Shown: one piece after another, positions 25,298-37,989 of the stretch
How the letters are laid out: every line of letters starts with the position of its first letter
Numbering within the stretch: the first letter of the stretch is position 1
From: CAZNXJ01 sp964577115
GTDB lineage: Bacteria > Planctomycetota > Planctomycetia > Pirellulales > Pirellulaceae
Assembly: GCA_964577115.1 (NCBI GenBank)
Contig: CAZNXJ010000025.1
Coordinates: forward strand, 5,197 to 69,196
Length of the DNA stretch: 64,000 bases
Reading direction: 5' to 3'
Position numbers and translations under genes: made by a program
The notes under the pieces: model-generated
The model's input: the letters and a program-made list of their open reading frames with translations, nothing else
Database searches by the model: none
What the model was told of the DNA's origin: nothing

Positions 25298-25601
25298 GTG
25301 CTTGATTCTGCACGGCAGTGGCCGGGGCGAGCGAGCCCATGGTGTGGCCCGCTATCTCGTCATCGCAAAGGACGACGTTGCCTGCCGCGGGACAGCATTT
25401 GGTTTATTCTGGACGTCGGAAGTCGTTCCCAGCGGCACGCGATCGTTCTGCCGCTCGAGTCGCTCCACGACGCGCCGAAGCGGCAGCGAGTGACGCCCAC
25501 CGCCGAACAAGCTGTCTGAACCACGTAGATAAAGTGACCCGTGAGGGAACCCGGAGCGAGCGCCGTTCGCCCCGTTCAATTCAACTCGAACGAGGAGACG
25601 A

Positions 25602-28388
25602 ATGCGGAATATCTTGAGGCAGCTCTTTCGCGGCCGGACGGCCGAGCAAGAGAACGTGTCAGCTCGGGAAGCGACGCGGGCTGGATCACCGCCTACCGAA
25701 TTGCGCTTTCAGCCGAGCGTTGAGCACTTCGGCGAACTGGTAGCGGGAGTACGCGACTACGCGATCTTCCTGCTCGACGAAAACGGCCACATCGCGACAT
25801 GGAATGCCGGCGCGGAAAGGATCAAAGGCTATCGGGCCGACGAAATCATCGGCCAGCACTTTTCGCGTTTCTATCCCAATGATGCGATCTCGTCCGCATG
25901 GCCGGCGCATGAATTGAGCGTCGCGGCAGCAACCGGGCGATTTGAAGATGAAGGTTGGCGGGTCCGTAAAGACGGATCGCAGTTCTGGGCGAACGTCGTG
26001 ATTACGGCGCTGCGCAGCGAGAACGGCGACGTGCGGGGCTTTCTGAAAATCACACGAGATCTGACTGATCGGAAGCAGGCCGAGGAAAAGTTGCGGCTGA
26101 GCGAAGAGCGTTTCCGGTTGCTTGTCGACGGCGTTCGCGATCATGCAATCTTTATGCTCGACGCCTCAGGCAGGGTGGCCACATGGAATTCGGGTGCCGA
26201 ACGGCTGAAGGGGTACCGGGCCGACGAAGTCATTGGTCAACATTTTTCGGTGTTCTATCCTGCGGAAGCAGTCGCGCGCGGTTGGCCTGAGGAAGAAATT
26301 CGCCGAGCGGCCAAGACGGGCCAATTCGAAGATGAAGGTTGGCGAGTCCGCAAAGACGGGACGACATTCTGGGCCAACGTCGTCATTACCGCGCTACGCG
26401 ACAGTAGTGGAAACATTCGCGGATTCTCGAAGATCACGCGTGACTTGACCGACCGGCGACAGGCCGAAGAAAACGCGAGGAAATTGCTCCAAGAGGAAGC
26501 AGCCCGGAAGGCCGCCGAGACTTCGGCACGCGAGATCGAACGGCAACGCGAACAGCTCCGCGTGACGCTGGCCAGCATCGGCGACGCTGTTATTGTGACA
26601 GATTGCGACGGCGTGATTACCTTCCTCAACGCCGTCGCCGCGGGACTTACCGGCTGGCGGCAGGACGAGGCCGTCGGGCAGCCGCTCGATCAGGTATTCC
26701 GCATTATTAACGAGCGAACTCGGCGCCCCGTTGAGAACCCGGTAACGCGCGTTCTCCGTGAACGGAAAGTGGTAGCGCTGGCCAACCACACGTCGTTAAT
26801 TGCGAAAGATGGCCGCGAAACGCCGATCGAGGACACGGCAGCGCCGATCGTCAGTAACGGAGAATCCATCGACGGCACGGTGCTCGTTTTCCGCGACGTC
26901 ACGCAGACACGCCGCGCCGTTGAGACGCGGCTGCATCTGGCGGCGATCGTCGAGTCATCGGACGATGCGATTATCAGCAAAGGCCTCGATGGAACGATTA
27001 CGAGTTGGAACCAGGGTGCCGAACGGCTCTACGGTTTCCGGCCCGAGGAAATTATCGGACAGCCCCTCACCCGGATCGTCCCGCCCGATCGGCACGAGGA
27101 AGTTCCAGAGATACTGGACCGTATTCGGCGTGGCGAGCGGATTGAGCATTTCGAAACAGTTCGCTTGCGAAAAAACGGCTCGAGTGTCGATGTGTCGCTG
27201 ACCGTCTCGCCCATCCGTGATTCGGAAGGCAACGTGGTCGGCGCTTCGAAAATTGCACGCGACATCACTGCGCACAAAGAAGAAGACCGGCGCAAAAATG
27301 AGTTCCTGGCGATGCTTGCGCACGAACTACGCAACCCGCTCGCGCCGCTCCGCAATGGCCTCGAAGTGATCAGCATGGCTGGCGATGATCGGCAGTCGAT
27401 CGATCACGCGTGCCGAATCATGCAGCGGCAACTCCAGCACCTGGTACGCCTGGTGGACGATCTGCTGGACGTCAGCCGCATCAGCCGCGGCAAGCTGCAT
27501 CTCCGGGTAGAACGCATTAGTCTCGAAGCGCTCATTAGCCATGTGCTCGATCTATCAGGACAATTGGTTAGCGAGTACGGACATGAACTGACGGTTCATC
27601 TACCCGATGAACGGATCGACGTGGACGTCGACAAGACGCGGCTTGCACAGGCCGTCGGTAATCTGCTCAGCAACGCTGTCAAATACAGCGATCCCGGAAG
27701 CCGTATTTGGCTTCATGCTGCGCGCGAGAACGGTAAGGCGGTGATTCGAGTGAAGGATACCGGCATCGGAATACCGCCTCATCTGCTGCCCACGGTTTTC
27801 GACATGTTCACACAGATCGAATCGAGTCAGGAAAAATCGCAAGGCGGACTGGGCGTCGGGCTGACCGTCGTCAAACGGCTCGTCGAAATGCATGGAGGGC
27901 AGGTCGAGGCGCATAGTGAAGGTGCGGGGCACGGCAGCGAGTTCGTCATCCGGTTGCCGATCGCCGAGACGGTTTCCGATCCCGAGGTGAAGGAAGCGAA
28001 GAAACCGGCACCGGCGCGAGTCTCTCGCCGCATCCTCGTTGTCGACGACAACGTCGATGTTGCCGGCAGTCTTGCGATGCTCCTAAAGCTGATGGGCAAC
28101 GAGGTACGCACGGCGCACGATGGGGTTGCCGCTGTCGAGATCGCGGCCGATTTTCGCCCCGAGATGATTCTCATGGATATCGGAATGCCAAAAATGAATG
28201 GGCACGATACGGCTCGATTTATCCGCCAGCAAACGTGGGGCAAGGATACGATTTTGGTAGCCGTCACTGGCTGGGGGCAGGAAGAGGATCGGCAGCGGTC
28301 GAAGGAAGCCGGCTTCGACTTCCATGTCATCAAGCCGGTTGAACCATCATCGCTCGAGCGTCTTCTGGCCGATGTTGCCGCGTCGTGA
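25602..28388 (+). CDS. Hybrid sensor histidine kinase with four PAS domains and a receiver
   Basis: A 928-residue soluble kinase; no membrane segment is seen. Order: PAS1 about 42-160, PAS2 about 168-288 (a close duplicate of PAS1), a short coiled coil about 285-320, PAS3 about 322-440, PAS4 about 445-562, HisKA with H574 in AHELRNPLAP, HATPase about 680-800 (VGNLLSNAVKY, GIGIPPHLL, GGLGVGLTVV), and a receiver domain about 810-925 with phospho-acceptor D859. It senses an internal cue, perhaps redox or a ligand in PAS, and can pass phosphate to its own receiver. No partner regulator is adjacent; the two orphan regulators at 43-46 kb are candidates. Confidence 0.93.
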   Translation: MRNILRQLFRGRTAEQENVSAREATRAGSPPTELRFQPSVEHFGELVAGVRDYAIFLLDENGHIATWNAGAERIKGYRADEIIGQHFSRFYPNDAISSAWPAHELSVAAATGRFEDEGWRVRKDGSQFWANVVITALRSENGDVRGFLKITRDLTDRKQAEEKLRLSEERFRLLVDGVRDHAIFMLDASGRVATWNSGAERLKGYRADEVIGQHFSVFYPAEAVARGWPEEEIRRAAKTGQFEDEGWRVRKDGTTFWANVVITALRDSSGNIRGFSKITRDLTDRRQAEENARKLLQEEAARKAAETSAREIERQREQLRVTLASIGDAVIVTDCDGVITFLNAVAAGLTGWRQDEAVGQPLDQVFRIINERTRRPVENPVTRVLRERKVVALANHTSLIAKDGRETPIEDTAAPIVSNGESIDGTVLVFRDVTQTRRAVETRLHLAAIVESSDDAIISKGLDGTITSWNQGAERLYGFRPEEIIGQPLTRIVPPDRHEEVPEILDRIRRGERIEHFETVRLRKNGSSVDVSLTVSPIRDSEGNVVGASKIARDITAHKEEDRRKNEFLAMLAHELRNPLAPLRNGLEVISMAGDDRQSIDHACRIMQRQLQHLVRLVDDLLDVSRISRGKLHLRVERISLEALISHVLDLSGQLVSEYGHELTVHLPDERIDVDVDKTRLAQAVGNLLSNAVKYSDPGSRIWLHAARENGKAVIRVKDTGIGIPPHLLPTVFDMFTQIESSQEKSQGGLGVGLTVVKRLVEMHGGQVEAHSEGAGHGSEFVIRLPIAETVSDPEVKEAKKPAPARVSRRILVVDDNVDVAGSLAMLLKLMGNEVRTAHDGVAAVEIAADFRPEMILMDIGMPKMNGHDTARFIRQQTWGKDTILVAVTGWGQEEDRQRSKEAGFDFHVIKPVEPSSLERLLADVAAS

Positions 28389-28513
28389 CGAGGCAGCATC
28401 GAGAAAGCGTTGCGGCCCGTGTTCGTCGCTAGGGCCCCGCACGCTGGATTCGATTCGCTGTCTGTGAGGCCTTTGTCGTATTGGCCAACTCGACAATCCT
28501 TGTGAGCTACCGT

Positions 28514-29449
28514 ATGCAACGCAAAATACTCGGCCGCACGGGCCTCGAAGTGACCCAGCTCGGCTACGGCACGATGGGACTTCGCGGGCCGCGTACCTGG
28601 GGCGTGCGAGTTGTTGACGAGGCGGGTGCCGAACGGATGCTGAACGCCGTCCTGGATGCAGGAATCAATTTGCTGGATACGGCTCCGGATTACGGCTTGT
28701 GCGAAGAACGGATCGGGCGCTATGTCTCGTCGCGGCGCAGTGAGTATCTGCTGGCCACCAAATGCGGCTGCGATTACACGCAGCGCGAGGACCATCTCGA
28801 GCTGCGCCACACGTGGAAGCCCGACGTGATTCGGCGCAACGTCGAGACCAGTCTGCAACGCATGCGTACCGACTATATCGATCTCTTACAGTTCCATGGC
28901 GGCGATGCGGAGACACTCCAGCGCGAGGGGCTGATCGATCTCATGTACCGGTTGCGCGACGAAGGCGTGATTCGCCACTTTGGCATCTCCAGCGCGCTAC
29001 CCGACCTGCCGGCGCTCATCGACCTTGGTGTCTTTGAGACGTTTCAAATTCCTTATTCGTGTCTTGCGCCCGAGCACCACGATCTGATTACACGTGCTGC
29101 CGAGCGGGGAGCGGGCATTATCATTCGCGGTGGAATTGCGCATGGCGGACCGGATGCCGAGATCGACCGTCCGGCTTTACGCGACGTGTGGGAACGTGCC
29201 CGACTGGACGAACTGCTGGACTGGGACGATCCGGAACAGGAAGCGACGGCAAGCCCATCGCGGATGACGCGTGCTGAACTCATCCTGCGCTATACGCTTT
29301 CACATCCGCACTGCCACACCACGATCGTCGGCACCGCGAACCCCGATCACCTGGCCGAGAATGTTGCCGCGGCGAAGCGCGGTCCATTGCCCGCGGCCTT
29401 ATATCAAGAGATAACACGGCGCGTTCAGCAGCTCGCCCGTCAGCAGTGA
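28514..29449 (+). CDS. Aldo/keto reductase
   Basis: A 311-residue AKR. The barrel begins RKILGRTGLEVTQLGYGTMGL; catalytic residues are visible as Asp in NLLDTAPDYG with its Tyr, Lys in LLATKCG and His in DLLQFHGGD. The C-terminal half shows the NADPH-binding HCHTTIVGTANPDHLAEN. Such enzymes reduce aldehydes or keto-sugars. The ATG at 28514 starts on the conserved strand; an in-frame TTG at 28481 is less likely. It ends 46 bp from the convergent GH15 gene. Confidence 0.9.
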   Translation: MQRKILGRTGLEVTQLGYGTMGLRGPRTWGVRVVDEAGAERMLNAVLDAGINLLDTAPDYGLCEERIGRYVSSRRSEYLLATKCGCDYTQREDHLELRHTWKPDVIRRNVETSLQRMRTDYIDLLQFHGGDAETLQREGLIDLMYRLRDEGVIRHFGISSALPDLPALIDLGVFETFQIPYSCLAPEHHDLITRAAERGAGIIIRGGIAHGGPDAEIDRPALRDVWERARLDELLDWDDPEQEATASPSRMTRAELILRYTLSHPHCHTTIVGTANPDHLAENVAAAKRGPLPAALYQEITRRVQQLARQQ

Positions 29450-29495
29450 CGAAACATAGTCGAAAGACTTCCGAGATGCCTCGGACTGCGCATTC

Positions 29496-31283
29496 TTAGC
29501 GCGGGCGATCGTCTAAGGCGCCGCCCGAGCTGGTGAGATTGCGCGCGGTGTTGATCAGGCCGAGATGCGAGAAGGCCTGCGGAAAGTTGCCGACCAGGCG
29601 GCGCGTGTTGGGGTCGTATTGTTCGGAGAGTAGTCCAACATCGTTGCGCAGGCTCAGCAGCCGTTCGAAGATGTCCCGCGCTTCGTCCATGCGGCCTTCC
29701 TGGGCGAGACAATCGGCGAGCCAAAACGTGCATAGCAAGAAGACGCCTTCGCCCGGCGGCAGGCCGTCGACCTCGGTGAGTGTCGGATAGCGATCGAGGA
29801 AGCCGTCCCGCGTTAGCCGCTTTTGGATCGCGCGCACGGTCCCCACCATCCGCGGATCGTTGGCCGGGAGAAAGCCGACCAGCGGCATCATCAGCAAGCT
29901 CGCGTCCACGTGGTCAGCGCCGTAGTATTGAACGAACGAATTCAGTTCGGCGCTGAATCCCTCGCGGCACACCTGTTCGTGAATCTCATCACGCAGACGC
30001 TTCCATACGGCGACATTGCCTTCGAGCCCGAAATCTTCGACGGCTTTGACGCCGCGGTCCATGGCGACCCAGGCCATGACTTTCGAGTGGACGAAGTGCC
30101 GCCGCGGTCCGCGGACTTCCCAGATGCCTTCATCGGGCTTATGCCAGTCCGTTTCGAGGAACTTCAGCATGCAGCGCTGAATACGCCAGGCATTTTCATT
30201 GGGCGGTAGGCCGTTGCGCCGCGCGACATGCAGAGCGTCCATGACTTCGCCGTAGACGTCGAGCTGATGTTGCTTCGTTGCGGCGTTGCCGATTCGCACG
30301 GGCCGTGAGTTTTCGTAACCGGGGAGCCAATCAAGCTCGAGTTCCGTCAACCGCCGCTCGCCGGCGACCCCATACATAATCTGTATCTGTTCCGGCGTGC
30401 CGGCAACGGCATTGGTAAGCCAATCGCGCCACGCGGCGGCCTCTTCGGTGTAGCCGCCTGCCATGAGCGCGTAGAGCGTAAACGTCGCGTCGCGGAGCCA
30501 GCAGTAGCGGTAGTCCCAGTTGCGTACGCCCCCGAGATGCTCGGGCAAGGAGGTCGTTACGGCCGCGACGAGTCCCCCAGTCCTGGCCGACGTCATGGCT
30601 TTCAGCGTGATAAGCGACCGAACGACGGCTTCACGCCATTCGCCTTCGTACGTGCAGTGACTGGTCCAATCGCGCCACCATTGTTCTGTTTCTACGATGG
30701 TTTGCTCGGGAACGCACGGACTTGGATCGGGATCGTGCGTACGCGTCCACGTCAAAGCGAATGGAACTCGCTGCCCCTCGGTCACGGTAAAATCCGCGAC
30801 CGTGTGGAGGTTTTCGCCATGCAGCGCGACGGGAGTGCGGCAGTGCAAAGTTTCGGGGCCGGCCGTGGCGCGGATCCCCGTGTCGGTGTGGCGGACCCAG
30901 GGAACGATCGAACCGTAATCGAACCGGATCGTCAGCTCGAATCGCATCGGCACAACCCCGCCTCGCCCTTCGACCACGCGTACCAAATCGGGCGCCGAAG
31001 TTCGCGGAGGCATGCAATCGATCAACGCGACCTTGCCGCTTTCCGTTTCGAATTCCGTCTCGAGAACGAGCGTGTCGGGCCGATACCGCCGGTTGATTCG
31101 TGTTATCGGCAGCGACGGCGCAATCTTCCATCGGCCATGATCGTTCGTTCCGAGTAGCGCCGCGAAGCAGGCCGGTGAATCGAATCGCGGGAAGCAGAGC
31201 CAGTCGATCGAACCGTCACGTGCGACAAGGGCCGCGGTTTCACAGTCGCCGATCAGGGCATAATCTTCGATGTGCGACGGCAT
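29496..31283 (-). CDS. Glycoside hydrolase family 15 protein
   Basis: A 595-residue protein with the two-part bacterial GH15 architecture: an N-terminal beta-sandwich beginning IEDYALIGDCETAALVARDGSIDWLCFPRFDSPACF, then an (alpha/alpha)6 barrel from about residue 230 (GGVRNWDYRYCWLRDATFTLYAL). The two catalytic glutamates are expected in KPDEGIWEVRGPRRHFVHSKVM and in PPGEGVFLLCTFWLADCLA. It has no signal peptide. Relatives act as glucoamylase, trehalase or glucodextranase; a cytoplasmic trehalase or maltooligosaccharide role is likely. The ATG at 31283 is used; a longer frame to 31526 overlaps the next gene. Confidence 0.92.
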   Translation of the reverse strand: MPSHIEDYALIGDCETAALVARDGSIDWLCFPRFDSPACFAALLGTNDHGRWKIAPSLPITRINRRYRPDTLVLETEFETESGKVALIDCMPPRTSAPDLVRVVEGRGGVVPMRFELTIRFDYGSIVPWVRHTDTGIRATAGPETLHCRTPVALHGENLHTVADFTVTEGQRVPFALTWTRTHDPDPSPCVPEQTIVETEQWWRDWTSHCTYEGEWREAVVRSLITLKAMTSARTGGLVAAVTTSLPEHLGGVRNWDYRYCWLRDATFTLYALMAGGYTEEAAAWRDWLTNAVAGTPEQIQIMYGVAGERRLTELELDWLPGYENSRPVRIGNAATKQHQLDVYGEVMDALHVARRNGLPPNENAWRIQRCMLKFLETDWHKPDEGIWEVRGPRRHFVHSKVMAWVAMDRGVKAVEDFGLEGNVAVWKRLRDEIHEQVCREGFSAELNSFVQYYGADHVDASLLMMPLVGFLPANDPRMVGTVRAIQKRLTRDGFLDRYPTLTEVDGLPPGEGVFLLCTFWLADCLAQEGRMDEARDIFERLLSLRNDVGLLSEQYDPNTRRLVGNFPQAFSHLGLINTARNLTSSGGALDDRPR

Positions 31284-31362
31284 GGTCGGCGCCTTTGGAG
31301 TTCGGAGGAAGTGCGAGCCACCATAGCCTCGGTGGGACAATGCAGGTGTTTTGTGCCGACGC

Positions 31363-32745
31363 TCATTCGCGCCACGCGGCTTTGAGGCGTGGATCGTCGA
31401 GGTCGAGCCGATAGAGAATCTGGTTGTAGTCGTAGCGAGGCGTGGGTGCGGGGCGATTGGCAAACTGCGCCGTGTACGTTCCTTCGAAGTAGAGATGCGG
31501 CGAGTCGGCGCGCGCAAACGTCGCATGCTGTTTCGGGTTGTAAAACGTGTAGTTCTGATGCGTCAGAATTTTCACGGCCGGACCCCAGGGGCCGAGAGGC
31601 GATCGTGCTTCGGCGTACCAGACTTCACCAAACGCCGACGGCTTGCCGAACTTCTCGACGAACACAATGGTCCACCGCTGGCGCCAGGGATGCCAGGCGA
31701 GCGAACCCGAGTGCGGTACAACGGCGACGCCGTCGGTGCTCGTCAGTTGGTCGTCCGCCGGCAACGCTTCCCATTGATTTGGATCCTGCCAGGCTTCGTA
31801 GGTGGCGCGGCAGCGCACTGTTGGTAGCGGGTTACCGAACAGCACCCAATCATGGCCTTCTTCGTCACGCCAATGCGTCGCGTGTCCGTCCGGAATGGGG
31901 GGTGATTCTTGAGGCGATTCATCGCGGCGCCAGACAACGCGATGCCGCGAGAACACCTGCTGCTCGTCGTCCCACACACACAAGCCTCGCTCGTATGCTT
32001 CCAGCGTGCCGCGAATTTTCATGTACGAGGCGACGAGATGCGACTTGCCGTCGCGATCGGGCAGGCTGACGAGCGCCGTGAGCCACGTCGGGCCGTCTCC
32101 AGGCAGTGGAGCGACACCGCGGGCACGCTCGTCGGCATCCAGAAAATATTCATACGACAGTTTTAGAGGCGGGGTGAGCGGCAATGGCGGCACGACGTCG
32201 GTCGTGGCGGCGGTTGCATGGAAGATGCCGAGCGGATAATGAGCGACGCTTGTGTCACCCCAGATCCAGAATAGGCGGCCGTTGTGGACCGCATTGTGGG
32301 TGCTGTCACAGCCGACTACCGGCGCATCGCGCCACGTCACGTGTTCTCCAAATCGTTGGCTCTCGGCAAACAATCCGCTTCCTGTCAGACGCCCAACGCG
32401 CTGCGCGATGTTCGTGCGCGTAAGCAACACTCGGTGAATCTCGCCTCGCCGTGGCGTCGCGCGAAAGCCGCGCATCCCAAAGCCATCGGCGGGAACTTCA
32501 TAGCCGTGACCGACGACATCGAACCACGTCTCGCGTTCCAGGAGATCGGGATCGTCGATTGCAATGATGCCCGCATTGTCAGAGATGAACCGCAGTTGAT
32601 TGGTCGTGCGCAGCTCGACCAAGGGAACGGGCCAGTTATTTGCGCTGTCAACGAGCTCGATGCGGAATGGCGGCTCGGCGTGCACGGCGCCAGAAAACAC
32701 CGACAGCAGAACGAGCCAGCCCCAATGTCGAATGCTCGCAACCAT
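31363..32745 (-). CDS. Secreted beta-propeller sugar-active protein (DUF4185-like) with N-terminal carboxypeptidase-regulatory-like domain
   Basis: A 460-residue exported protein. Residues 1-23 form a signal peptide. About 25-115 look like a small beta-sandwich (FRIELVDSANNWPVPLVELRTTNQ, ISDNAGIIAIDDP) of the carboxypeptidase regulatory-like type. From about 130 on the sequence has the five-bladed propeller style of DUF4185/GH43-like proteins: CDSTHNAVHNGRLFWIWGDTS, SLAWHPWRQRWTIVF, VWYAEARSPLGPWGPAVKI and a final PHLYFEGTYT with a glutamate. Function is probably binding or cleaving an extracellular glycan. It is divergent from the SGNH gene. Confidence 0.7.
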   Translation of the reverse strand: MVASIRHWGWLVLLSVFSGAVHAEPPFRIELVDSANNWPVPLVELRTTNQLRFISDNAGIIAIDDPDLLERETWFDVVGHGYEVPADGFGMRGFRATPRRGEIHRVLLTRTNIAQRVGRLTGSGLFAESQRFGEHVTWRDAPVVGCDSTHNAVHNGRLFWIWGDTSVAHYPLGIFHATAATTDVVPPLPLTPPLKLSYEYFLDADERARGVAPLPGDGPTWLTALVSLPDRDGKSHLVASYMKIRGTLEAYERGLCVWDDEQQVFSRHRVVWRRDESPQESPPIPDGHATHWRDEEGHDWVLFGNPLPTVRCRATYEAWQDPNQWEALPADDQLTSTDGVAVVPHSGSLAWHPWRQRWTIVFVEKFGKPSAFGEVWYAEARSPLGPWGPAVKILTHQNYTFYNPKQHATFARADSPHLYFEGTYTAQFANRPAPTPRYDYNQILYRLDLDDPRLKAAWRE

Positions 32746-33017
32746 TGGCTCGAGTTCCGGTGCGTGAGCTTAGCGTGAGTAGAGAGCTATACGGATTTGA
32801 GCTTAACATTTCGGCGCGCAAGATTTCGAGCCGATGGCGTCGATTCCCAAAAGTCGACACACAGTGTCGTTGGGCCCTACGCGGTGTCGCGCGCTCGCTA
32901 CTGGGCAACGGGTGGTGCGTTCATCATAATTGCAAGTCAAACGGGTGGCGGGATGTTGACCGCCGTCCGTGCTGTGAGCGGACAACGTGAGCACACGTGT
33001 GCGGAGTCCTTAGATCC

Positions 33018-34262
33018 ATGATTAAACGAATCTCGTCGGCCGCCATGCTGCTGAGTTTGGTGGCTCTGTGGTCCGCGGTGGCTCGCGCGGATACCCAGAA
33101 CCAGGCGGCAGCTCGTGTCGAATTAAAAGCCGGCGATCGAATTGTGCTCGTCGGCGGATCGTTCATCGAACGCATGCAGGCGAACGGTTATTTCGAGACC
33201 CTGCTTACCACTCGCTATCCTCGCCTTGGGCTGACATTCCGCAATGTGGGCTGGAGCGGCGATACAGTGCAGGGGATCGCGCGCGCCGTGTTCGGAACTC
33301 CCGAGGAAGGGTTTGCTCGACTGCTCAAGGATGTCCGCGAATCCGAGCCGACATTGATTCTCGTGGCATACGGCAATAACGAAGCTCATGGCGGATCGGC
33401 CGAGCTGCCGGCATTCGAGCAGCAGCTCCACCGGCTGCTCGACGAACTGGCGGAGATCTGCCCGCGCATTGCGCTGATCACACCGCGCCCCTATGAACAT
33501 GCCGGGCCACGCATGCCGGATCCGGCGCCCTACAACGAGCAGCTCGCGCAGTATGCCGAGTGCATTCGCCAGGTTGCGGCGGCGCGGAATCTGGCCGTCA
33601 TTGATCTGCATGCCGATGCGCTTGCGCGGGGAGCGGGGTACGCCGAGACGACGATGGACGGAGTGCAGCTTACGCCGCGAGGTTACTGGACGGTGTCCTT
33701 GCAGCTCGCGGAACTTCTCGGCAGTCCACCATCGCCTTGGCGGCTGGATTACAATGCCGCCAATGGCAGCTACAACGCTGTGAATGTTTCGGTCCAGGAC
33801 GTGGACGCGGAACCGCAGCGAATTCGCTGGTCGCTTTTGGATCGCGAACTTCCTCCTTCGCCTCCGCCGGGAGCATTGGATGCGGCCGCTGCCGCAGCGA
33901 CGTCCGCCGGTACGCTGCGCGTTCGCGGCCTGGAAGAAGGGAAATACCAGCTGCTGATCGACGGTTTGCCCATTGTCGAAGCGACAGCGGACGAATGGGC
34001 GAGCGGCTGTGAGCTTCCACTGCGTGGAGGCCACGAGCAGGTCGCGCAGCTGCGCAGCTTGATTGGCGAGAAGAACGAATACTATTTCCATCGCTACCGA
34101 CCGCAGAACGAAACCTATCTGTTCCTGTTCCGCAAACACGAACAGGGGAACAACGCGGTCGAAATTCCTCAGTTTGATCCGCTGATAGCGGAACACGAGA
34201 AGCGGATCGCGAGTCTCGCTGCTCCGCAGCGGCACGTGTACGAGCTGGTGCGAACGCACTAA
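33018..34262 (+). CDS. Secreted SGNH-fold hydrolase-like protein, catalytic His position altered
   Basis: A 414-residue exported protein (signal peptide 1-24). The SGNH blocks can be traced: block I VGGSFIERM with S48, block II FRNVGWSGDT, block III AYGNNEAHGG, and block V MDGVQLTPRGYW, where the usual catalytic histidine is a glutamine (Q217). The last 150 residues form an extra beta domain ending in a short helical tail. Such proteins accompany PVC heme-binding proteins in planctomycetes, as here (60 bp before the next gene). It may be a poor or non-catalytic esterase that binds acetylated glycans. The ATG at 33018 starts the signal peptide. Confidence 0.78.
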   Translation: MIKRISSAAMLLSLVALWSAVARADTQNQAAARVELKAGDRIVLVGGSFIERMQANGYFETLLTTRYPRLGLTFRNVGWSGDTVQGIARAVFGTPEEGFARLLKDVRESEPTLILVAYGNNEAHGGSAELPAFEQQLHRLLDELAEICPRIALITPRPYEHAGPRMPDPAPYNEQLAQYAECIRQVAAARNLAVIDLHADALARGAGYAETTMDGVQLTPRGYWTVSLQLAELLGSPPSPWRLDYNAANGSYNAVNVSVQDVDAEPQRIRWSLLDRELPPSPPPGALDAAAAAATSAGTLRVRGLEEGKYQLLIDGLPIVEATADEWASGCELPLRGGHEQVAQLRSLIGEKNEYYFHRYRPQNETYLFLFRKHEQGNNAVEIPQFDPLIAEHEKRIASLAAPQRHVYELVRTH

Positions 34263-34321
34263 TGCGGACGAGAACGTAGCGGCGTCCCCGTCGCACCACG
34301 ATCCTCGACTATTTCCTCTCC

Positions 34322-37756
<3,435 letters not shown>

Positions 37757-37847
37757 GCCCTTGCCCCTGATCGAAGCCCGCGAAACCAAGGCTCCCGTGC
37801 GGGGCCGGGGTAGGGCCTCGGCGATACTGGAGTGCAATTGGGCGGCA

Positions 37848-37873
37848 CCCCCCCCACCCCCCCCACCCCACCC
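37848..37873 (+). repeat. C-tract: C8-A-C8-A-C4-A-C3
   Basis: Two runs of eight C, then four and three, separated by single A. On the minus strand it has four G-runs of three or more, able to form a G-quadruplex. It ends 19 bp before the -35 box of the outer-membrane protein promoter. Confidence 0.85.
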
Positions 37874-37892
37874 GCGCGGTGCGTAGTCGCTC

Positions 37893-37921
37893 TTGACGCA
37901 ACGGCGGGCTCGCGATATTCA
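37893..37921 (+). promoter_or_regulatory. Probable promoter of the beta-barrel protein pair
   Basis: TTGACG (37893-37898) and TATTCA (37916-37921) are exactly 17 bp apart, giving a leader of about 62 nt before the ATG at 37990. The homopolymer tract lies at about -80 to -55 relative to the predicted start. Confidence 0.55.
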
Positions 37922-37989
37922 CTCGTTCCCTTCGGAACCGGCTGTTATCGACCGAGCCCTTCGTCCGTCTTGAGCCGCTTGTGCGCGTG

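Larger units (their letters stand above)
25092..25601. other. 510-bp gap before the sensor kinase
   Basis: No gene is supported here. It holds a weak hairpin after the lactonase (25102-25118), a promoter-like site with an inverted repeat (25253-25297), and then about 300 nt of possible untranslated leader. Short open frames in it have no family features. Confidence 0.6.

Noticed and set aside
31284..31526. N-terminal extension of the GH15 gene
   Set aside because: Adds 81 basic residues before the conserved MPSHIEDYALIG start and overlaps the end of the next gene.
32855..32869. CGACAC-ACA-GTGTCG inverted repeat between the DUF4185-like and SGNH genes
   Set aside because: Only 6-bp arms, no promoter boxes at suitable distance; may be chance.
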